From contig JAPPJO010000049.1 of NCBI GenBank assembly GCA_028820325.1, positions 23,578 to 87,577 of the forward strand: 64,000 nt of DNA, given 5' to 3'. The first letter of the stretch is position 1. The number at the start of each line of letters is the position of its first letter. The stretch comes from Gammaproteobacteria bacterium. Lineage in GTDB: Bacteria; Gemmatimonadota; Gemmatimonadetes; Longimicrobiales; Gaopeijiaceae. The notes beneath the pieces are model-generated. The model searched no databases. It saw only the letters and a program-made list of their open reading frames with translations, and was not told the origin of the DNA. A program made the translations under genes and the position numbers. Shown in pieces: positions 43,863 through 53,062 of the stretch.

Positions 43863-44249
43863 ATGACGATGACCGAACCGCCCCTGCTCGGACCACAGCT
43901 TGTACCATCGCTACTGGTCAGGGACCTGGACGAGACCATCGCCTTTTACGAGCGACTCGGGTTCACGCGCACCGGCATCTATCCGCGCGCTGGGACACCG
44001 ATCTGGGGTGAGGTGACCCGTGACGGCATCTCGCTGCAGTTCTACACTGATCCGCCGCGCGGGACACCGGCCGAGCCCGTGTGCAGCGGCACGTTCTACG
44101 TGCGAGCCCGCGACGTGATGGCTTTGGCGAGGGAGCTCGAGCAAGCCGTCCGGTTCGCGTGGGGCCCCGAGGTCATGGAATACGGCATGCGGGAATTCGC
44201 GATCCAGGACCCGAACGGATACTACCTCGCCTTCACCGAACCGGCGTAG
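43863..44249 (+). CDS. VOC-superfamily (glyoxalase/bleomycin-resistance-like) protein
   Basis: 128 aa. Two beta-alpha-beta-beta-beta units, LVPSLLVRDLDETIAFYERLGF and GTFYVRARDVMALARELE, ending in REFAIQDPNGYYLAF, define the VOC fold. The metal residues are not fully typical, so it may bind drugs or small metabolites instead of acting as a glyoxalase. CAGGAG lies directly before the ATG 43863. It stands alone between the divergent lipoprotein and the convergent copper ATPase. Confidence 0.75.
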   Translation: MTMTEPPLLGPQLVPSLLVRDLDETIAFYERLGFTRTGIYPRAGTPIWGEVTRDGISLQFYTDPPRGTPAEPVCSGTFYVRARDVMALARELEQAVRFAWGPEVMEYGMREFAIQDPNGYYLAFTEPA

Positions 44250-44257
44250 CGGAGTCT

Positions 44258-46387
<2,130 letters not shown>

Positions 46388-46478
46388 TCGCCAATCCTCC
46401 TGTGCAGCCCCGACGTGCCTCCTCCAACACGAGGGACGGTTGAACTCGTCGGCGCCGGTTGACTGTTCCTTGCCTGGC

Positions 46479-46509
46479 ATCCTAATCTTTCCAGTAACTG
46501 GAGAGTCAA
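46479..46509 (-). promoter_or_regulatory. MerR-type promoter of the copper ATPase
   Basis: On the minus strand TTGACT (-35, 46504-46509) and TAGGAT (-10, 46479-46484) are separated by 19 bp, the over-long spacer that MerR regulators need. The spacer contains the dyad CTCCAGT-T-ACTGGAA, similar to CueR boxes. It points toward copA and lies between copA and the merR gene. Confidence 0.75.
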
Positions 46510-46512
46510 GGG

Positions 46513-46569
46513 GCCCTGTGATGGAAGCTTGGGCTCTGTGATGGAGGCTTGGGGCTCTGCGATGAAGAT
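46513..46569. repeat. Two and a half copies of a 20-bp repeat around the merR start
   Basis: CTGTGATGGAAGCTTGGG (46516 on) and CTGTGATGGAGGCTTGGG (46536 on) are followed by CTGCGATGAAG (46557 on). Each copy carries an ATG, so the repeat creates alternative starts for the regulator. Confidence 0.7.
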
Positions 46570-46963
46570 TTCCGCCGCTGCGAAGGCTGCTGGATTGCCG
46601 GTGAAGACGGTCCGGTACTATGCGGACATCGGGCTGGTATCGGCGCCGCTGCGAACCGGAGCTGGATACAGGACCTACGACGACCGCTCGGTGTTGAAAC
46701 TCGTGTTCGTCCGCCGGGCGAGGGAGTTCGGGTTCTCCATTGCCGAGTGCAGGGAGCTGCTCGGCCTCTACGAAGATCGAAACCGCTCGAGCGCCGACGT
46801 CAAGCGCATTGCGGCGGCGCGGCTCGCGGAGGTCGCGGAGAAACGGCGGGAACTGCAGTCTCTGCACGACGAGCTCACCCATCTCGTCGGCGCCTGCAAG
46901 GGCGATCACCGGCCGGATTGTCCGATCATCGACAGCCTCGGCAACCGACACACGGATCTGTGA
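46562..46963 (+). CDS. CueR-like MerR-family copper regulator
   Basis: 133 aa. The MerR winged helix is clear ([42 protein letters not shown]), then a dimerisation helix and the metal loop [13 protein letters not shown] with the two Cys (C-x7-C) used for Cu+ by CueR. The CueR spacing supports monovalent metal sensing. ATG 46562 was preferred because the MKIS- start fits the family; ATG 46541 and 46529 are alternatives created by the local repeat. It is divergent from copA. Confidence 0.87.
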   Translation: MKISAAAKAAGLPVKTVRYYADIGLVSAPLRTGAGYRTYDDRSVLKLVFVRRAREFGFSIAECRELLGLYEDRNRSSADVKRIAAARLAEVAEKRRELQSLHDELTHLVGACKGDHRPDCPIIDSLGNRHTDL

Positions 46964-47015
46964 CCGCTACTCTGCTCCCGGGCCCCGGGTCCTCGCGCCC
47001 CGGCAGGAGACAGCC

Positions 47016-48119
47016 ATGAAGCGTTCACGCCCCGAGTTGCGCGCAAGACTGATTCTGGCTTTCGCGGTGATCCTCGCCGCCGCCGCGTGCGGACAGGACC
47101 AGCCGGAGCCGATCACCGTCGTGTCGTGGGGTGGTTCCTACGGGCGTGCCGTCGAGGAGGCCACCATCGTCCCCTTCACCGAGGCGACCGGCATCCCCGT
47201 CAACCTCGGGGCGTACAACGGCGGGCTCGCCGAAATCCGGGCCCAGGTGGACATCGGCAACGTTCAGTGGGACGTCGTCAGCCTGGAGATCGCCGACGCG
47301 GTGCAGGCGTGCGACGAAGGGCTGCTCGAGCCGATCGACATCGACGCATTGCCTCCCGGTTACGATGGCACGCCGGCAGCCGAGGACTTCGTTGCCGAGA
47401 CGCAGACTGTCTGCGGCGCCCCCTTCCTATACGCGTCCACGGTGATCGTCTACAACGAGGAGACTATCCCGGGCGAGAAGCCCGCGAGCATGGCCGACTT
47501 CTTCGATCTGGAGAGGTTTCCGGGCCGGCGCGGGATGCGGCGTCTTGCGCAGGCGAATCTGGAGTTTGCGCTGCTTGCCGACGGCGTGCCCCGCGACCAG
47601 GTCTATCCGACTCTGAGCACGCCCGAAGGGCTCGACCGCGCTTTCCGCAAGCTCGATACGATCAAGGACCAGGTGATCTGGTGGGAGGCCGGCGCCCAGC
47701 CGCCGCAGATGCTGGCCGACGGCGAAGTGGTGATGAGCACCGCGTACAACGGGCGCATCTTCAACGCGCAGGTCCTGGAGGGCCAGCCGTTCGTGATCAT
47801 CTGGGATGGCCAGCTGCTCGCCTTCGGCCAGATCGGGATCGTCCGGGGCACACCGAGGCTCGAAGCGGCGCTGCGCTACGTGGGCCTCGCGACCAGCGCC
47901 GAGTCGCTCGCGCGGATCAGCCGCCGAATCTCCTACTCACCCACCCGCAAGTCCGGCATGCCATTGGTGACGACCCACTTGGCCACCGGTGTCGAGATGG
48001 AGCCGCACATGCCGGCGAGCCCCGCCAATGCCGCGCGCGCCCTGCGCTACGACTGGGCCTTCTGGGTCGACCATCAGGACGAACTGAACGAACGCTTCAG
48101 CACCTGGCTGGCGCGTTAG
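47016..48119 (+). CDS. Polyamine-type ABC transporter substrate-binding lipoprotein
   Basis: 367 aa, PotD/PotF-like. The lipobox is ILAAAACG. TVVSWGGSYGRAVEEA, YNGGLAEIRAQVDIGNVQWDVV and the middle hinge FLYASTVIVYNEETIPGEKPASM and FFDLERFPGRRG are characteristic. It would deliver spermidine, putrescine or a similar cation. No permease or ATPase gene is adjacent, so its partners must lie elsewhere. AGGAGACAGCC precedes ATG 47016. Its last 23 bp overlap the end of the convergent reductase gene. Confidence 0.85.
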   Translation: MKRSRPELRARLILAFAVILAAAACGQDQPEPITVVSWGGSYGRAVEEATIVPFTEATGIPVNLGAYNGGLAEIRAQVDIGNVQWDVVSLEIADAVQACDEGLLEPIDIDALPPGYDGTPAAEDFVAETQTVCGAPFLYASTVIVYNEETIPGEKPASMADFFDLERFPGRRGMRRLAQANLEFALLADGVPRDQVYPTLSTPEGLDRAFRKLDTIKDQVIWWEAGAQPPQMLADGEVVMSTAYNGRIFNAQVLEGQPFVIIWDGQLLAFGQIGIVRGTPRLEAALRYVGLATSAESLARISRRISYSPTRKSGMPLVTTHLATGVEMEPHMPASPANAARALRYDWAFWVDHQDELNERFSTWLAR

Positions 48120-49194
48120 GGGACGCCAGCACCTCCCACTCCACGCCATCAAACTCGTGGACGAAGTCGGCGCCGTACGCCGAGGACGGTGTCTGGTATC
48201 CGGCCTTGAAGTCGCCGTCCAGCACGCGCACCCCCATAGCCACCAGGGTCTTCGCGGTGAATCCGTAAGGATCGGGAACGCGCATGCGGGCGGCGGCGCG
48301 ACGGCCCCGGGCATCCTCGATCTCCGCGACTAGGATCCCCTCGCTGGTCCTGCGTTGCGCGTCGCTCGGTCCCTCGGGTCCACGGTCGATCCAGCTGCGC
48401 AGCAGGGCCTGGGCCGTACGCCCGGCCAGCAGCCAGCCGAACCACCGGCTCAACCGCATGAGCTGCGGGAGTCTTCTCCCGGCGCGATAGTAGGTCTCGA
48501 TGTTCTCGATGCCGGTCGACCACCAGGCCGTCGAGACATCCGCCAAGGGTGTCACGAGAGCTGCGGCCGGCCCGCGCCCGAAGTCGAACGCGTGCCGCAG
48601 GCTGCCTGCGGCGACCCGCGTGATGACGCCGCCTTGCCGGATGCGAATCGCGTTTACGCCCTCCAGCGCCGTCTTCATCGTGCCGCGCGAGGCTCCGGAA
48701 CGGACGAACAGGCCCAGCCGCAGGATGCGCGCGTCGGGATGCCGTGCGGCCAGATCGGCGATCAGGCAGTCGCTCGGCACGACGTCGAAGCCGGCCGCAG
48801 GCAGCGCCATGACCCCTGCCTCTCGCGCCTCCGCATCCCGGGCCGCAAGCGCCTCGCAGACGCTGATCTCGCCGGTAATGTCGACGTAGTGCGTACCGGT
48901 CCGGACGCAGGCGTCGAACATCGGCAGCGCGGTGCGGGAGAAGGGGCCGGCGCAGTGCAGCACCACGTCGATGTCCCGCAGGGCCGTGGCGATCCTCGCC
49001 GGCTCGTCCAGGCCGAACGCGTGGGTCTCGAGCGGCGAGCCCCGGGACTCCCCGTCCACCGCGGCGCTCAAGGAATCGGCCAGAACTCCGAGCTTTTCCG
49101 CATCGCGGCCAGCAAGCACGGGCCGCACGCCGGCTTCGACCGCTTCCGCCGCGACCAGCCGGCCCGTGTACCCGGTCGCGCCGTAGATCATCAT
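48097..49194 (-). CDS. Saccharopine dehydrogenase-like NAD(P)-binding protein (enoyl reductase type)
   Basis: 365 aa. The N-terminal Rossmann motif IYGATGYTGRL is followed by VLAGRD, VVLHCAGPFSR and HYVDITGE, which place it with saccharopine dehydrogenase/trans-acting enoyl reductase-like proteins, often tied to lipid metabolism. The C-terminal half is typical. The original 5' end appears to be MERKLMIYGATG..., still present 640 bp upstream. A brnTA cassette was inserted there, and the 23-bp copy now supplies the start ATG at 49194, directly after the brnA stop. Confidence 0.8.
   Translation of the reverse strand: MMIYGATGYTGRLVAAEAVEAGVRPVLAGRDAEKLGVLADSLSAAVDGESRGSPLETHAFGLDEPARIATALRDIDVVLHCAGPFSRTALPMFDACVRTGTHYVDITGEISVCEALAARDAEAREAGVMALPAAGFDVVPSDCLIADLAARHPDARILRLGLFVRSGASRGTMKTALEGVNAIRIRQGGVITRVAAGSLRHAFDFGRGPAAALVTPLADVSTAWWSTGIENIETYYRAGRRLPQLMRLSRWFGWLLAGRTAQALLRSWIDRGPEGPSDAQRRTSEGILVAEIEDARGRRAAARMRVPDPYGFTAKTLVAMGVRVLDGDFKAGYQTPSSAYGADFVHEFDGVEWEVLASPNAPARC
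49171..49193. repeat. Target-site-like direct repeat, left copy
   Basis: Twenty-two of 23 bases match the copy at 49801-49823 (CCCGGTCGCGCCGTAGATCA plus TCA). It lies at the beginning of the reductase gene and flanks the brnTA cassette. Confidence 0.85.
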
Positions 49195-49476
49195 CTATCG
49201 CTTCTCTACCAGCCGTCCCGCCAGGTACTTGTGGATGACGCTCGACAACAGCGTCTGATAGGGAATGCCCTCCTCGCGCGCCCTCGCGTGGGCTCGGGAG
49301 AAGTCGAGTTCCGTTACCCGCAGGTTGACCCTTCGGGTCTTCTTGAAGGTACTGCGGGCCGCTTGAGGCGCGATTTGCATCTCACGATCCGCCCTCGGAG
49401 CGGGCCTCAATTCACCTCGTTCGAATGCCTCCAGGATCTCCCGCTCTTCGGTGTTCAACTGGTCACTCACGATCAT
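49195..49476 (-). CDS. brnA: BrnA-like antitoxin
   Basis: 93 aa. The C-terminal ribbon-helix-helix region (RRVNLRVTELDFSRAHARAREEGIPYQTLLSSVIHKY) follows a charged N-terminal part, as in BrnA. It follows the toxin gene in the usual brnT-brnA order, with a 4-bp overlap (ATGA). It ends with TAG directly followed by the ATG of the reductase, so the reductase is now the third gene in this transcript. Confidence 0.8.
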   Translation of the reverse strand: MIVSDQLNTEEREILEAFERGELRPAPRADREMQIAPQAARSTFKKTRRVNLRVTELDFSRAHARAREEGIPYQTLLSSVIHKYLAGRLVEKR

Positions 49477-49781
49477 CGCCTCTTCCGGTAGTGTCTCGTC
49501 GCCTTTCGACTGGGGATGATGGTCTTCAAGAAACGCGTGCCGTCCGCACTGGTAACGAACGGTACCAGGTAGAGATACTCCTCAACGTCGACGACGTAGA
49601 TCATCTGGCCCCGGTACCGGTCCTGATTTGGATGCTCCAGGACATCCACCAAACCGCCCTGCTCGATGGCGGAAACGATGCGTTCGAACGAGATGCCTCG
49701 TTGCTCGACGAGTCGCTCGTTCTTCTCCACGTTCCAATCGAAGTCGGGAGGCATGATCCAATCAACATCCAACGTGTGCAT
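49473..49781 (-). CDS. brnT: BrnT-like ribonuclease toxin
   Basis: 102 aa. MPPDFDWNVEKNERLVEQRGISFERIV, then EHPNQDRYRGQMIYVVDVEEYLYLVPFVT and KTIIPSRKATRHYRKRR show the BrnT RNase fold. ATG 49781 follows the stop of a 16-codon vestige of the reductase gene by four bases and has no ribosome site of its own, so coupled translation is likely. MPPDFD (49754) is an alternative start. Confidence 0.82.
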   Translation of the reverse strand: MHTLDVDWIMPPDFDWNVEKNERLVEQRGISFERIVSAIEQGGLVDVLEHPNQDRYRGQMIYVVDVEEYLYLVPFVTSADGTRFLKTIIPSRKATRHYRKRR

Positions 49782-49785
49782 GTTG

Positions 49786-49836
49786 TCAACACTTGTGACA
49801 CCCGGTCGCACCGTAGATCATCAGCTTCCGTTCCAT
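49786..49836 (-). pseudogene. Vestigial 5' end of the reductase gene, cut by the brnTA cassette
   Basis: ATG 49836 encodes MERKLMIYGATGCHKC and stops at 49786. The first 12 residues are the normal start of the saccharopine-dehydrogenase-like gene; after ATG the sequence diverges into the cassette. A ribosome-site-like GGAAGCTTGAGCG precedes it. Confidence 0.75.
49801..49823. repeat. Target-site-like direct repeat, right copy
   Basis: Copy of 49171-49193 with one mismatch. The two copies are exactly 630 bp apart and bound the brnT-brnA cassette. Confidence 0.85.
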
Positions 49837-49943
49837 TCGCTCAAGCTTCCACGCTTCCGGGTTCGCGTCTACTTTTGGCTGGCCAACGGCCGCGAATCGA
49901 GGCGGCCGGAGAACGCTCCACGGGAGGGATCGGGTTGCTGGAA

Positions 49944-50297
49944 ATGAAGCCTGCACGGGTCAAGCCCACCATCAACATCGGTGTCGTCAATCAGGTTGAC
50001 GCCCGCGTCGGCACGATCCAGAACGTCGGCGACGTCGAAGGGTCACACAAGCTCGTTCGACTCAGGGTCGATTTCGGCGACCACAAGCGGACGATCCTGG
50101 CGGGAATGAAACAGGAGCGCGAGGATCCGACCGAAATCGAAGGCCGGCAGGCGCTGTTCATCGTCAACCTGGAGCCGAGGAAGATGATGGGGGAAGTCTC
50201 GGAGGGAATGCTCTTCGACGTCGGCTACGAGGATGGCCTCCGGCCGGCGCTGCTGACCCCGGAGCACCCGGTCCCGAACGGCACCCGCGGGGGGTAA
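49944..50297 (+). CDS. tRNA-binding-domain protein (CsaA/EMAP-like)
   Basis: 117 aa. VDARVGTIQNVGDVEGSHKLVRLRVDFG and ILAGMKQ are the OB-fold tRNA-binding domain of CsaA, MetG C-terminus and EMAP II. Free-standing copies act as chaperone-like or tRNA-associated proteins. ATG 49944 follows GGAAATG-type context (TTGCTGGAA). It stands alone between the brnTA region and vapBC. Confidence 0.8.
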   Translation: MKPARVKPTINIGVVNQVDARVGTIQNVGDVEGSHKLVRLRVDFGDHKRTILAGMKQEREDPTEIEGRQALFIVNLEPRKMMGEVSEGMLFDVGYEDGLRPALLTPEHPVPNGTRGG

Positions 50298-50309
50298 AGT
50301 CAATCGCCT

Positions 50310-50705
50310 TCAGGCGCCGGACATCACCCGGATGTCGGGACACCGCAGGAGCGACTCGCCCGCCGTAACCAGGGTGTGCCCGTGCGCCACGGCGGTGGCC
50401 GCGATGAAGCGATCGGCGGGATCGTCATGACCGAGACGGACGGTGCGGCTGCCCAGCGCGATGTCGAACGTCACGGGGAGTTCGCGCAAGGGGCGGACGG
50501 TCAGGGCGGTACGGATCCAGCTCCAGGGATCGGGGCGGAGCAGCACGCGTTCCTTATCGGCCAGCACCAGCGCTTCCCAGATGCTCACGGACGAGAGCGC
50601 CAGGGTGTTCGCCGGGTCGATCAGCTCGTTGCGCGCCCGGCCGCAGAGCCGATCAGGCTCCAGCAGGCTCCAGAGCCAGATGTGGGTGTCGAGAAGCAGA
50701 TTCAC
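50310..50705 (-). CDS. vapC: VapC-like PIN-domain toxin
   Basis: 131 aa from GTG 50705. LLLDTHIWLWSLLE has the first PIN acidic residue, SSVSIWEALV the second and DPADRFIAATAVAHG the third, an intact Mg-dependent RNase site. It overlaps the antitoxin gene by 4 bp (GTGA). The chosen GTG starts directly at the PIN domain; the longer frame upstream is antitoxin sequence in another frame. Confidence 0.85.
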   Translation of the reverse strand: MNLLLDTHIWLWSLLEPDRLCGRARNELIDPANTLALSSVSIWEALVLADKERVLLRPDPWSWIRTALTVRPLRELPVTFDIALGSRTVRLGHDDPADRFIAATAVAHGHTLVTAGESLLRCPDIRVMSGA

Positions 50706-51115
50706 GGCTTGTCGACACCGTTCGGCCCGTCGATGTCCGGGCGGAGCGCGGCCCAGTCGGAGGGGTCGATCGCCGGGGACACGATGTCGCCCACGATCTC
50801 GCCCAGGTCGCTCATGGCCCCCATCCATTCTCCGCTGTCGGGTTCCACGCCAAGGCCCGTGTCGGGAGCTGGCCCGACCGCCCCGACCACGGTGGGCCGG
50901 ACGTCGGACGCGGTGGTCGCAACCGTCGAATCCGCGCGGTATCGGGCAGCCATCCGGGCCCGTTCGCGCACCAGGCCGAGCGCAGGTCTCGGGGCTGCGG
51001 AGCGCTCGAGCAGATAGCGCAGTTCCCCCTCGAGCGAGCGATGATTGGCCCTGGCCCGTGCCTTTAACGCGGCGATCACATCGTCGTCCACGTTGCGGAT
51101 GGTGAGTACGCCCAT
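50702..51115 (-). CDS. vapB: VapB/FitA-like ribbon-helix-helix antitoxin with a long tail
   Basis: 137 aa. MGVLTIRNVDDDVIAALKARARANHRSLEGELRYLLER is a FitA/VapB-type RHH DNA-binding domain. The remaining ~100 residues (Ala/Pro/Gly-rich, then acidic) are longer than usual and end with DIDGPNGVDKP. ATG 51115 starts at the domain; the open frame further upstream is not supported. It is upstream of vapC with a 4-bp overlap, so it is the first gene of the pair. Confidence 0.8.
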   Translation of the reverse strand: MGVLTIRNVDDDVIAALKARARANHRSLEGELRYLLERSAAPRPALGLVRERARMAARYRADSTVATTASDVRPTVVGAVGPAPDTGLGVEPDSGEWMGAMSDLGEIVGDIVSPAIDPSDWAALRPDIDGPNGVDKP

Positions 51116-51356
51116 GCGTCCCCTGCGTGCATTGGCCATGTTGCCGGCATCGTCAGCGTACCTCGTGCCGGCGTCGTTAGTCTGTCTGTGACAGCGTAAC
51201 GTAATGGATTCGCCTGCAATATGCCAGCATCCTGCCCCTTGCATCCTGCGCCGCAAGAGCAGTAGGGTTCGCCATGGCCAGGAATCGCCAAGTTGACGAA
51301 TCGCTTCGCGACTGAACGCGCTGGCGACGGAACAAGCAAAGGGAGACCCGCCGGGC

Positions 51357-52994
51357 ATGATGAAGACACCAGTTCGCATAGCTGCGATCGCCGTCTCGGG
51401 ATCGCTGCTGTGCGTCACGCCGCTTATGGCACAGCACAGAAGCGTCCCGCCCCCCGCAGCCTACGCGATCGAGGGCGTGACGGTCGTCGGACCCGGCCTT
51501 CAGGAAGAGCCGGGCGTCACGGTCATCGTCCGAGGAGGGCTTATCGAGGCGATGGGCGCCGGACTCGAGATTCCCGCGGACGCGGAGCGGCTGGAGGGAG
51601 ACTCTCTCTATCTCTACCCGGGGCTCGTCGACGCCGATGGCGTGAGCGAGTTCGAGTTTCCCGAGGATCCGGAGGATGGACCCCCGTCCTGGGCGCCCAC
51701 GCGCATCGCTCAGCGCGTAACCCCGTACCGGCGCGTTGCGGACCACGTCACGGCGACCGGAGGCGCGCAGGGCGAGCAGCGAAGGCGCGGGATCGTCGCC
51801 GCGGCGGTGCACGCCGGCGACGGAATCGCCCCGGGGCGGAGCGCGGTCCTGTTGAATCGGGTCGACGCCGAGACCTCGCGCGAGTTGATCGCCCGCGCCG
51901 ATGCCGGGCTTTCGATGAGCCTCCAGACGGCGCAGGGCGTGTACCCCTCGACGCTCCTGGGCGTGATGGCGACGATCCGGCAGGCGTTCCTGGACGCCGA
52001 GCGCCAGGCCACCCTCGAGAGCGCCTTCGCGGATGGCCGCGCCGGCATGACGATGCCCGCCTGGGATCCGGACTACGAGGTGCTGCGCGATGTGGCAGCG
52101 GGCGAGACGCCCGTGTTTTTCCGCGCGGCGGATTCGGAGGACATCCGCCGGGTGCTCGGGCTCGCGGACGAGATCGGCTTCCGGCCGATCATCGTGGGGG
52201 GCGACGAGGCGTGGATGGTCGCGGATGAACTCGCCGACCGAGGCGTCCCCGTCCTCATCGATACGGACTTTCGCGAACCCGATGAATGGGATCCGGAGAG
52301 CGAGGAGGAGCTCGAACCCGCGGCCTTCCGCGAGAAGCGCGAGCTTGAGGCGCTGTACGGCAACGCCGCCGCGCTCGAGGCCGCAGGCGTGCAGTTCGCG
52401 CTGACCAGCGGAGAGGGCGACGCGAATCTCATCGAGGGGGCCCGCAAGGCCGTTGAGTACGGGCTGTCCCGGAACACGGCCGTCGCGGCGATGACCACCG
52501 CTCCCGCCGAGATCCTGGGTGTGAGGTCGCTCATCCAGGTCGGCGAGGGCCGGCCTGCGACCTTCCTTCTGGCGACCGGTCCGCTGCTCGAGGAGGGAAG
52601 CGAGATCGCCTACACCTTCGTCGAGGGCAGCTACGAGGTCGGGCCCGGATCGGGCGCCGGGGGCGGCGAGGCTCCCACGGTCAACGTGTCGGGCTCCTGG
52701 GAAGTTGAGGTGAACGCGCAGGGGATGACCGTCCCCATGGAGATGGAGCTCGAGCAGGAAGGAAGCGAGTTCTCGGGCACCGCGGCCGCGGACATGTTCG
52801 GTGACGCCGAGGTGCGCGGCGGACGGGTTTCGGGCAACGAAGTCACGTTCCGCCTGGTCGTCGCGGCGGGCGGCCAGTCGATGGAGCTGTCGTTCGAGGC
52901 CGATGTCGAGGGCGATCGCATGAGCGGTTCAGGATCGAGTCCGATGGGAGATTTCCAGATGACGGCCCGACGGGCTCCGGGAGGTGCGCGATGA
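51357..52994 (+). CDS. Secreted amidohydrolase-fold protein lacking the metal motif
   Basis: 545 aa. The signal peptide ends at TPLMAQ. The N-terminal beta-sandwich (VTVVGPGLQEEPGVTVIVRGGLIEAMG) and YPGLVDADGV are those of imidazolonepropionase-like amidohydrolases. However, the usual HxH after GLVD is replaced by DGV, so zinc binding is lost or changed. The C-terminal 120 residues are a beta-rich extra domain (SGSWEVEV... MELEQEGSEFSG). GGAGACCCGCC is near the ATG. Its stop overlaps the start of the next gene (ATGA), and the next gene carries a motif-complete copy, so the two may form a complex. Confidence 0.75.
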   Translation: MMKTPVRIAAIAVSGSLLCVTPLMAQHRSVPPPAAYAIEGVTVVGPGLQEEPGVTVIVRGGLIEAMGAGLEIPADAERLEGDSLYLYPGLVDADGVSEFEFPEDPEDGPPSWAPTRIAQRVTPYRRVADHVTATGGAQGEQRRRGIVAAAVHAGDGIAPGRSAVLLNRVDAETSRELIARADAGLSMSLQTAQGVYPSTLLGVMATIRQAFLDAERQATLESAFADGRAGMTMPAWDPDYEVLRDVAAGETPVFFRAADSEDIRRVLGLADEIGFRPIIVGGDEAWMVADELADRGVPVLIDTDFREPDEWDPESEEELEPAAFREKRELEALYGNAAALEAAGVQFALTSGEGDANLIEGARKAVEYGLSRNTAVAAMTTAPAEILGVRSLIQVGEGRPATFLLATGPLLEEGSEIAYTFVEGSYEVGPGSGAGGGEAPTVNVSGSWEVEVNAQGMTVPMEMELEQEGSEFSGTAAADMFGDAEVRGGRVSGNEVTFRLVVAAGGQSMELSFEADVEGDRMSGSGSSPMGDFQMTARRAPGGAR

Positions 52995-53062
52995 GCATTC
53001 GGCACACGATGAATATTCGGCACTCGATGACCATTCGGCACGCGATGACTATTTGCAAGATG
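52991..53062 (+). repeat. 18-bp tandem repeat with start codons (four units)
   Basis: Four units of 18 bp (ATGAnnATTCGGCACnCG) begin at 52991, 53009, 53027 and 53045. Each carries an in-frame ATG. The last unit is diverged. They lie between the stop of one amidohydrolase and the signal peptide of the next. Confidence 0.85.
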
